From a virus, in IMG/VR virus record IMGVR_UViG_3300021091_000226, positions 1 through 34,425 of that record: a stretch of DNA of 34,425 nucleotides; one strand, given 5' to 3'. The position numbers were made by a program, and so were the translations under genes. Positions 29,754 to 34,425 of this stretch are shown piece by piece. Below the pieces are notes generated by a model. The model was not told where the DNA came from and ran no database searches. It was given only the letters and a program-made list of their open reading frames with translations. Within the stretch, counting starts at the first letter, position 1. The number at the start of each line of letters is the position of its first letter.

Positions 29754-30089
29754 ATGAGCGATCTAACAGACGATACAAAACTAAATTGTGCAGGTGAGTT
29801 TATTACGGCCTGCGAAAATCCCCACCAATTAAGCCAAGCAGTTGAGCTTCTGTCTCTATTGCTAAATGGAGAAAGAAGCCACGCCGAGGCTTGTTTCGCC
29901 AGCTTGGAGTATGTCGAAAATATCTCCGATGCCTTGGCATACTCGATTGAACAGGCAAAGGATCACTACAGGGACATAGACGACGAACAAAGCAGAACAA
30001 CACTACAGGAGGAAGTCTTGACTCAAATTCTTGAGTTTTCCCACGCCTACCTAGCCAAGGCCTACGAAAAGAAAGTCGGGAGGGCATAA
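29754..30089 (+). CDS. Small helical acidic protein
   Basis: 111 residues from ATG at 29754 fixed by the start motif. Helices (HQLSQAVELLSLLLNGERSH; DALAYSIEQAKDHYRDIDDE) suggest a small all-alpha bundle. No family recognised. The next start motif begins at its last stop base. Confidence 0.5.
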   Translation: MSDLTDDTKLNCAGEFITACENPHQLSQAVELLSLLLNGERSHAEACFASLEYVENISDALAYSIEQAKDHYRDIDDEQSRTTLQEEVLTQILEFSHAYLAKAYEKKVGRA

Positions 30090-30111
30090 AAACATTATGA
30101 GTAATTACTTT
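30089..30111 (+). promoter_or_regulatory. Start-associated motif (gene 30112)
   Basis: AAAACA, 7 bases (TTATGAG), TAATT, 5 bases, ATG. No G-run in the spacer, yet both boxes are kept. Confidence 0.8.
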
Positions 30112-30267
30112 ATGCAAATCAAAGAAACCAAGGAACAACTAACGGACGGAAGGCTAAAAGTCGTCCGAACAATCAGAAAACCAAACTTATCGCTTGTCGA
30201 TATTGTGACTTACGAAAAGCCGTTAGCTATGTCCGAAATCTACTGGAACAAAGGGGGAAGAAAATGA
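30112..30267 (+). CDS. 51-residue hypothetical protein
   Basis: Begins MQIKETKEQLTDGRLKVVRT and continues RKPNLSLVDIVTYEKPLA. It is basic and looks like a small beta structure. Start motif upstream and ATGA overlap downstream support it. No family recognised. Confidence 0.5.
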   Translation: MQIKETKEQLTDGRLKVVRTIRKPNLSLVDIVTYEKPLAMSEIYWNKGGRK

Positions 30268-30647
30268 GCAAGAAAACAAAGGCAAAGCAGACCGCAGACC
30301 TCAGCGACAGACTTCTGGCATTCGTATCGGGATGCCTTGGGCTATCCAGTTCGCTCCCCGATGACAGGGTCGGGACGGAATTGGCGGAAGCAATCCTAAA
30401 ACCCGCAGTCGCATCCTATTTTCGCCACGGAGAGGCAGAGGGGTGTGCCACGGCAAAGGAGTTCACCCAAAAGTTTCGGGAAACATTGGGCGAGTTGCGG
30501 ATTGCACGGAGAGCCTTGATTCTTATCAAAACCAACGGAAAAGCCGAGGCGGGGCGACAAGCCGAACGGCTCCACGAGGCTTGTGATGAGCTTGTGAGGG
30601 CTTTCTTCCAGTCGGTAAGAGTCCTCGAAAACAAGGCGGGTAATTAA
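30264..30647 (+). CDS. Helical protein, four-helix-bundle-like
   Basis: 127 residues. Helical segments (DLSDRLLAFVSGCLGL; TAKEFTQKFRETLGELRIAR; AERLHEACDELVRAFFQSVR) and the SLGELR-like turn recall the S23/IVP four-helix bundle proteins. Function of these in phages is unknown. The final residues AGN are encoded by the next start motif, whose TTAA ends the gene. Confidence 0.5.
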   Translation: MSKKTKAKQTADLSDRLLAFVSGCLGLSSSLPDDRVGTELAEAILKPAVASYFRHGEAEGCATAKEFTQKFRETLGELRIARRALILIKTNGKAEAGRQAERLHEACDELVRAFFQSVRVLENKAGN

Positions 30648-30650
30648 GGC
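30628..30650 (+). promoter_or_regulatory. Start-associated motif (gene 30651)
   Basis: AAAACA, 7 bases (AGGCGGG), TAATT, 5 bases, ATG. It also supplies the upstream gene's stop (TAA within ATTAAG). Confidence 0.85.
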
Positions 30651-30911
30651 ATGAAACAAAAAACCAACCGACAAGTCTTCAAACAGGCGATTCAAAACTT
30701 GGATGACATCACCTTGGCGATTCTTCGTGAGAGGATTCTCTCGATCACCGAGGCCACGCTTCGGGACAAGGAGGAGGTCAAGAAACAGATGACTGGCTCC
30801 TTCTTCAATCCCGAAAGCTGGATTGGGTTCATCGAGAAAATTCACGATCAATTCAAATTCGAGAATAGCGGGAAGTTCTTTTTCAACACGCCAACCACAA
30901 AGGTCGGATGA
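30651..30911 (+). CDS. Small hypothetical protein
   Basis: 86 residues, basic N-terminus (MKQKTNRQVFKQAIQNLDDI), helical centre with an LRERILSIT core, and a Phe/Asn-rich end (FKFENSGKFFFNTP). No family recognised. ATGA overlap with the next gene. Confidence 0.5.
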   Translation: MKQKTNRQVFKQAIQNLDDITLAILRERILSITEATLRDKEEVKKQMTGSFFNPESWIGFIEKIHDQFKFENSGKFFFNTPTTKVG

Positions 30912-31243
30912 GCGATAGGTTTATGAACACAACTGAAATAGATTACTACGGCGAAACCGACAACTACATCCACCTCAAATTCGGGGATTGTAGAAAGGCT
31001 TACAATTTCACAAAGGAGTTCAAAAAAGCACATCCAGATTTCGTAAAGAAATATAAGCGATATTGGGACAGGGAGGACGGAGATTTTGACGACTTTAAAA
31101 GCCCCTTTCAAGTGGTGGCCTATGCCTTCAAGAAAAACATTCCAGTTCACTTTTATTACAACTACACGGACGAACCTGCAAAGGGGTATGAGGACATCAT
31201 CGACTACTTGGTGCGAGAAAACACCTTCGTTCCAGAGAAATGA
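30908..31243 (+). CDS. Small aromatic-rich hypothetical protein
   Basis: 111 residues, rich in Tyr, Phe, Asp and Lys (YYGETDNYIHLKFGDCRKAY; FKKAHPDFVKKYKRYWDRED). Mixed alpha/beta. An internal ATG at 30923 is possible, but the ATGA overlap favours 30908. It may be a small globular anti-host protein; no family recognised. Confidence 0.5.
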   Translation: MSDRFMNTTEIDYYGETDNYIHLKFGDCRKAYNFTKEFKKAHPDFVKKYKRYWDREDGDFDDFKSPFQVVAYAFKKNIPVHFYYNYTDEPAKGYEDIIDYLVRENTFVPEK

Positions 31244-31383
31244 AAGACTTGCCCAAGGGACTGACATACTTCGTCCGCACGGAGTCACTCGCAGTTCCCG
31301 CACAACCGAGGACGCATTATGCGGTAAAGTCGGTTTCACCCGCTGGCTTGGCGGGGGCGATAAATCCAAGCCAAAAACTTTAA
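31240..31383 (+). CDS. 47-residue hypothetical protein
   Basis: Starts MKDLPKGLTYFVRTESLAVP and ends PAGLAGAINPSQKL. ATGA overlap with the previous gene; its TAA lies inside the next start motif's 7-base spacer. No family recognised. Confidence 0.5.
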   Translation: MKDLPKGLTYFVRTESLAVPAQPRTHYAVKSVSPAGLAGAINPSQKL

Positions 31384-31396
31384 GGGTAATTAAGGT
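31374..31396 (+). promoter_or_regulatory. Start-associated motif (gene 31397)
   Basis: AAAACT, 7 bases (TTAAGGG), TAATT, 5 bases, ATG. One base off in the first box. Confidence 0.8.
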
Positions 31397-31675
31397 ATGA
31401 ACCCCAAAATCAAGGAAGCGATCAAGAAAGAATTAGACCCTATTGATGTTGAGCAACGCTATCGGGACTTGCTCGATGAAGTTTATCCAGAGGTGAAAAT
31501 AGGCTATGCAACCTATTCCCCTTCCCAAATCGTGGAAGAGCTTTCTCCCACGGACTTTAGGGTCGGGGTGGCCGACTACACAGGAACCGAGGAAAACCTC
31601 ACCGAGGTTGATGGCGAGTATTACGACACAAGCGAGGTGGATGAAATCACGGAACGAATCGGGGACGACACCTAA
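31397..31675 (+). CDS. Small phage protein (SPSQIVEELSPTDFRVG type)
   Basis: 92 residues. YSPSQIVEELSPTDFRVGVA followed by DYTG matches a short element I recall in many small phage proteins (a DP-x-aromatic-R-x-G turn before an acidic residue). The N-terminus is a charged helix and the C-terminus is very acidic. Function unknown. Confidence 0.6.
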   Translation: MNPKIKEAIKKELDPIDVEQRYRDLLDEVYPEVKIGYATYSPSQIVEELSPTDFRVGVADYTGTEENLTEVDGEYYDTSEVDEITERIGDDT

Positions 31676-31682
31676 ACGCCAG

Positions 31683-31705
31683 AAAACAAACAGACTAATT
31701 AGAGC
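31683..31705 (+). promoter_or_regulatory. Start-associated motif (gene 31706)
   Basis: AAAACA, 7 bases (AACAGAC), TAATT, 5 bases, ATG. No G-run, so pairing to rRNA is weak here. Confidence 0.85.
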
Positions 31706-31849
31706 ATGAACAACACAACCATCACAGACGGCGAAAAGGAGCAGAACGAAAGAATCAAATCCAACTTGGCAGAGGTCGATTGGGGAAACACCTCCCTCGA
31801 AGAACTGGAGGATATTTTCGAGGACAGAGACCCCTTGGAATTCCTTTGA
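31706..31849 (+). CDS. 47-residue acidic protein
   Basis: Starts MNNTTITDGEKEQNERIKSN and ends EELEDIFEDRDPLEFL. Strongly acidic, like small phage DNA mimics in charge, though very short. It has its own start motif and a 45-base gap before the next gene. No family recognised. Confidence 0.5.
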   Translation: MNNTTITDGEKEQNERIKSNLAEVDWGNTSLEELEDIFEDRDPLEFL

Positions 31850-31871
31850 TCGGGGAAACCAAAGAACCCCA

Positions 31872-31894
31872 AAAACATCCAAACTAATTAGAGT
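31872..31894 (+). promoter_or_regulatory. Start-associated motif (gene 31895)
   Basis: AAAACA, 7 bases (TCCAAAC), TAATT, 5 bases, ATG. Exact geometry. Confidence 0.85.
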
Positions 31895-32314
31895 ATGAAC
31901 GAAACCAACCAGCAGATCGTGAATGTAGCCAAGGAAGCGATTGAGAAAATCTTAACGCTTACCGAGGCGACCCAAAACCCAAGCACGGAAACCCCCAACC
32001 GAGACGCTGAAGAGCGTCATTTTGGCGAGTCGGTAATCGACAGGGCAGTCGATAAAATTCTGGACGATAAGAGCCAGATACAGGACGACATTGTTGATCG
32101 AGTTGCCGACACAATCGACAACTCTGACATCAGCGACTTGGTATATGATCGCCTTGAGATTGACGACATTGTCAGTTCAGTTGCGGAGCGAATTGATGAC
32201 GATGAAATTGCCGACAAGCTGGCCGACAATATTGTCGAGAGCGATGACTTCTATAAAAGGCTAGTCGAGGCACTTATCCAGAAGATTGCGAAAACCGAGG
32301 AGGCGAAGGCCTAG
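31895..32314 (+). CDS. Acidic amphipathic-repeat protein
   Basis: 139 residues, strongly acidic. Residues 50-130 are built from short helices of similar plan (VIDRAVDKILDD, IVDRVADTIDNS, LVYDRLEIDDIV, VAERIDDDEIADKLADNI), each with Ile/Val on one face and Asp/Glu on the other. Such repeats can form an elongated bundle or mimic DNA charge. No family recognised. Confidence 0.6.
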   Translation: MNETNQQIVNVAKEAIEKILTLTEATQNPSTETPNRDAEERHFGESVIDRAVDKILDDKSQIQDDIVDRVADTIDNSDISDLVYDRLEIDDIVSSVAERIDDDEIADKLADNIVESDDFYKRLVEALIQKIAKTEEAKA

Positions 32315-32352
32315 ATTGGGGATCGGGGTGGGAGGTGACTAACCACGCCCGA

Positions 32353-32375
32353 AAAACAGCCGAAGTAATTAAAGT
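32353..32375 (+). promoter_or_regulatory. Start-associated motif (gene 32376)
   Basis: AAAACA, 7 bases (GCCGAAG), TAATT, 5 bases, ATG. Exact geometry. Confidence 0.85.
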
Positions 32376-32540
32376 ATGAACAACTTAAACCTCACCGAAA
32401 TCTACTGGATGCTTGAAAACTGCACGGATGAAATCAACCGAGTTGATGCCTTTGATCGTCTTCTGACCGAGCTAGACACGCCGACACGAATCCACCGCAC
32501 AATCGGACGGATGGAGGAGCTTGCCATCGGGGTCGAATAA
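32376..32540 (+). CDS. 54-residue hypothetical protein
   Basis: Starts MNNLNLTEIYWMLENCTDEI and ends RMEELAIGVE; two charged helices. It has its own start motif. A small CCCCC/GGGGG hairpin (32541-32554) follows its stop directly. No family recognised. Confidence 0.5.
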   Translation: MNNLNLTEIYWMLENCTDEINRVDAFDRLLTELDTPTRIHRTIGRMEELAIGVE

Positions 32541-32554
32541 CCCCCAAGCGGGGG
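32541..32554. terminator. Short GC hairpin after a small gene
   Basis: CCCCC, loop AAGC, GGGGG right after the stop. It is followed by A rather than T on the plus strand, so it is a poor terminator there; it may protect an mRNA end. Confidence 0.3.
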
Positions 32555-32569
32555 AAAACGAGGAACCCA

Positions 32570-32592
32570 AAAACATCCAAGCTAATTAAGGT
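32570..32592 (+). promoter_or_regulatory. Start-associated motif (gene 32593)
   Basis: AAAACA, 7 bases (TCCAAGC), TAATT, 5 bases, ATG. Exact geometry. Confidence 0.85.
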
Positions 32593-32808
32593 ATGAGCAA
32601 AAAACACTTCGAAAAACTGGCGGTTATGGTCGCCAGCATCAAAGACCAAACAGACAAGCAAACAATGACGGAAAGGATGATCGAATTCTGTAGGGATATG
32701 AATCCCAACTTCTCCGCTTCCCGCTTCACGGAAGCGATAAGCGAACTCTCCCAAGGCCTCCGCCCTTGCGGATTCTCAAAAGCAACCTTCGAAGGTATTC
32801 GCAAATGA
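32593..32808 (+). CDS. Small phage protein (NPNFSASRF type)
   Basis: 71 residues. HFEKLAVMVASIKDQTDKQT, then MNPNFSASRFTEAI, matches a recurring small phage protein with a final N-P-x-F-x-x-x-R-F turn. The function of that group is unknown. ATGA overlap with the next gene. Confidence 0.6.
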   Translation: MSKKHFEKLAVMVASIKDQTDKQTMTERMIEFCRDMNPNFSASRFTEAISELSQGLRPCGFSKATFEGIRK

Positions 32809-33032
32809 GTTGCCCCGACTGGACTTGTGACGAGCGAGGGAATACAATCGTTCGAACCCCCCAAGTTGAACCCCCTTGGAAATGGGGAGTTTATACAGGG
32901 AAGGGAGTCGCCGAACCTCGGAACCCTCGCCCGCACGAGGGGGGGAGCGTTCTGGATTCGATAGAGAAACTAGGGGAACTACTGAAGGAATTTCCAGAAG
33001 GGAACCCTTCAGAAAACAGGCGGGGTAATTGA
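32805..33032 (+). CDS. Small hypothetical protein
   Basis: 75 residues from ATG at 32805 (ATGA overlap). Starts MSCPDWTCDERGNTIVRTPQ; Trp/Pro/Gly-rich first half, then a helical acidic end. The last residues RRGN come from the next start motif (GGT AAT TGA). No family recognised. Confidence 0.5.
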   Translation: MSCPDWTCDERGNTIVRTPQVEPPWKWGVYTGKGVAEPRNPRPHEGGSVLDSIEKLGELLKEFPEGNPSENRRGN

Positions 33033-33035
33033 GTT
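33013..33035 (+). promoter_or_regulatory. Start-associated motif (gene 33036), last copy
   Basis: AAAACA, 7 bases (GGCGGGG), TAATT, 5 bases, ATG. Its TGA ends the upstream gene. Confidence 0.85.
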
Positions 33036-33275
33036 ATGCAAACATTCATCAAAACAGCATCGAAAAAAGCAGTTGGCGAGTTTGTGAAAGAAGCCAAGCG
33101 GGTAGGCTACCCAGTAAAGGGCAGTATCAAAGAGGCAAAGATCGAAGTCTTTACCGATGATACCTTGCCCCAAGAACTGGTTTTTAAGGCTATCGCCCCT
33201 TGCCCCAGTTCCAACTTCTGGCTGATGACATTCAACGCCGACTACTGGAAAGAGGGAGCCACGGCGACAGCCTAA
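33036..33275 (+). CDS. Small hypothetical protein
   Basis: 79 residues, basic helical start (FIKTASKKAVGEFVKEAKRV), a beta-rich centre and a Trp-containing end (SSNFWLMTFNADYWKEG). No family recognised. It is the last gene with the start motif; the two genes after the next gap lack it. Confidence 0.5.
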   Translation: MQTFIKTASKKAVGEFVKEAKRVGYPVKGSIKEAKIEVFTDDTLPQELVFKAIAPCPSSNFWLMTFNADYWKEGATATA

Positions 33276-33483
33276 GCCACCCCGACCCACCCCCGAAATC
33301 GGGCTCTGGGTCACTAGCGGGTAGCGAAATAAAAAAAGTATGGGACCCACCCCTCCCCCACCAAATTATTTTACAGGGTCATGGGGCCCCCTTGCCTACC
33401 CCCCAATATCTTTAAGGTCACAATTTGTGACCACCCCCCGCATTAATTTGCGTATCCCCCGCCCGGGGGTATGGAATTTTTTT
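33276..33483. promoter_or_regulatory. 208-base gap with palindrome and GC hairpin
   Basis: No gene is seen here. The gap holds C-rich tracts, a perfect 17-bp palindrome (33416-33432), and a CCCCC-GCCC-GGGGG hairpin at about 33456-33469 followed by a run of seven T ending just before the ATG at 33484. It separates the motif-bearing genes from two that lack the motif, and probably holds a terminator and a new promoter with an operator. Confidence 0.5.
33416..33432. promoter_or_regulatory. 17-bp perfect palindrome (candidate operator)
   Basis: GGTCACAA-T-TTGTGACC: perfect 8-bp arms around one central base. Typical shape of a dimeric repressor site. Confidence 0.65.
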
Positions 33484-33858
33484 ATGAGGGCATTAGTGAT
33501 AGATCCGTGTGGGCAGCCTCAGATTTATGAGGAGACGATGACTGGCTCGACCCGTGGGATTGTGGAAATCCTGCGTGGGGCAGCCGAGCCTGTCCGGATC
33601 AACGACACCGAGGTCATGTACGTCAATGAGGAGGCCCTGATGGACAGCGATTGTTTGGGCGGGTTTATTGTGATGGAAAAGGGCGAGGACGACATTTTGG
33701 TCATGAAGCGGTTCCTTGGCAGGGCGGTGATTCTGGGCAGGGGCACCACTGGGCGAACCAAGTCGACATCGATGGAGCTACTGGATTTAAGCCGGCGGGT
33801 GTGTGTGTTGCCGGGGAAGCGGGTTGGGCCGAAGCCTTCCTTGAAGGGGTTGCCTTGA
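33484..33858 (+). CDS. DUF3846-like phage protein
   Basis: 124 residues from ATG at 33484. RALVIDPCGQPQIYEE, VEILRGAAEPVRINDTEV, MYVNEEAL and the final RFLGRAVILG match the DUF3846 pattern (a small protein with a conserved N-E pair and a final G-x-V-I/V turn). Function unknown; common in phage and plasmid accessory regions. Unlike the genes before it, it is preceded by a T-run and no start motif. TTGA overlap with the next gene. Confidence 0.6.
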   Translation: MRALVIDPCGQPQIYEETMTGSTRGIVEILRGAAEPVRINDTEVMYVNEEALMDSDCLGGFIVMEKGEDDILVMKRFLGRAVILGRGTTGRTKSTSMELLDLSRRVCVLPGKRVGPKPSLKGLP

Positions 33859-34049
33859 AGTCCGTACTCTCAAACATGCACATTGTTTGCAGGCTTGGCC
33901 TTTCTTGGATCCTTTACTTTGCCGGCGACATCGTTTCCAAGACGATATTGCGTCTCGGTATCGGCTACGGAACCTACAGCCGGCTCATGAGGCTTTCGGT
34001 GGATCTGGACGACAACTGCCATATATGGAAGCCGGTTGCCAAACCCTAA
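33855..34049 (+). CDS. Small phage membrane protein
   Basis: 64 residues if started at TTG 33855 (TTGA overlap); ATG at 33876 gives 57. CRLGLSWILYFAGDIVSKTI then YSRLMRLSVDL and IWKP match a recurring small phage protein with one hydrophobic segment and a final W. Function unknown. Confidence 0.6.
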   Translation: MKSVLSNMHIVCRLGLSWILYFAGDIVSKTILRLGIGYGTYSRLMRLSVDLDDNCHIWKPVAKP

Positions 34050-34425
34050 TGCCCTTTCCTGCGCCGTAAAAATGCCTTAAAATTCGTTTCTACACCAAAT
34101 AGGGTCAGGACAGCACCCCTACCCACAATCCCCCTCTATGGGCCATTATAAAGCCTAATACACGCCCCAAGCTGAATTAATACTTGTGGGCAGCTGGGTT
34201 GAATAAGCTTGACCACTGGACCATGTCCCCTCCCCTACACCCCTCCCCGCGTTAGCGGTTACTAAATTCAAAACCATAGCGTATTGATGAAACCAAATCC
34301 CCCATCCAACGAAGACTCCTATGTCGACAACAAGTGTCGTCAAATTGTAATAGTCCTAAAGTCTAGGAGCTACTGGCCAAAAGCTAAAAGCAAAGTCAGG
34401 GATGGGGGTTCCAAGGGGGAAGGGA
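34050..34425. other. 376-base region without a convincing gene
   Basis: Stops are frequent in all frames and composition changes to A/T-rich with C-runs. I see two possible structured elements: CCAAGCTG with CAGCTGGG at about 34167-34198, and CTCCTA...TAGGAG at about 34316-34368 enclosing a CGACA-ACAAG-TGTCG hairpin. No tRNA T-loop is seen. It may be a regulatory or packaging-linked segment, or the start of a non-coding RNA. Confidence 0.4.

Noticed and set aside
19959-33035. TAATT as an ordinary sigma70 or Bacteroidetes -10/-7 promoter box
   Set aside because: The second box AAAACA lies only 7 bases upstream instead of about 17-19, and no TTGACA- or TTG-type box is found at the right distance. 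A non-standard promoter remains possible and is kept as a hypothesis.
34155-34343. 62-residue minus-strand frame near the window end
   Set aside because: No ribosome site, no neighbours on that strand, low-complexity Gly/Trp/Val content, and it crosses likely hairpins.
34050-34425. tRNA gene
   Set aside because: Hairpins exist, but no T-loop (GGTTCGA-type) or cloverleaf geometry could be found on either strand.

Overview
The window is part of a tailed double-stranded DNA bacteriophage genome. It carries a scaffold/capsid/adaptor block, a lysis cassette, an anti-parallel recombination operon, and a long run of short tightly packed genes of the kind phages carry. No terminase large subunit, portal, DNA polymerase, helicase, integrase or tRNA is visible, so the window is probably only part of the genome. 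A spanin-like lipoprotein with a C-terminal membrane segment points to a host with an outer membrane. The AAAGGAGG before the capsid gene points to a host that uses ordinary Shine-Dalgarno initiation. I cannot name the host.

Layout. (1) 1-10917, plus strand: the tail end of a gene cut by the window, a scaffold-like protein, the major capsid protein followed by a strong hairpin, head-tail adaptor genes, three low-complexity Ser/Gly/Thr-rich proteins (two of them paralogues), and a lysis cassette of coiled-coil membrane protein, candidate unimolecular spanin, holin-like protein and Cys/His endolysin. A terminase-small-subunit-like gene, a zinc-ribbon protein, a metallophosphoesterase and a winged-helix protein follow. 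(2) 10895-18573, minus strand: about 18 genes in one overlapping operon. Read 5' to 3' it holds a frame with no ordinary start codon, a single-strand-annealing-like protein, a small membrane protein, a Cas4/RecB-like (DUF2800-type) nuclease, a DnaA-domain-IV-like protein, several small phage proteins, a RusA resolvase, a replication-initiator-like protein, an HTH protein and a glycosyltransferase. This looks like a replication/recombination module. (3) 18574-19981: two more minus-strand genes, with two families of 9-bp tandem repeats and an 18-bp inverted repeat between them (candidate origin or regulatory node), then a divergent intergenic region. (4) 19982-34049, plus strand: about 40 small genes, including an HNH nuclease, a methyltransferase, an Api92/YubB-like protein, an ATP-dependent-ligase-like protein, and an amidoligase next to a class II glutamine amidotransferase.

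The most striking signal is a start-associated motif that recurs in region 4 and on the first minus-strand genes. It reads AAAACA, exactly 7 bases, TAATT, usually exactly 5 bases, then the start codon. I count 23 copies, including variants. It is absent from the virion/lysis block and from the recombination operon, so it marks one expression class. It resembles in concept the start-associated sequences of cluster K mycobacteriophages, but the sequence is different. It also supplies the stop codon of several upstream genes, and one copy lies in frame inside the amidoligase reading frame.
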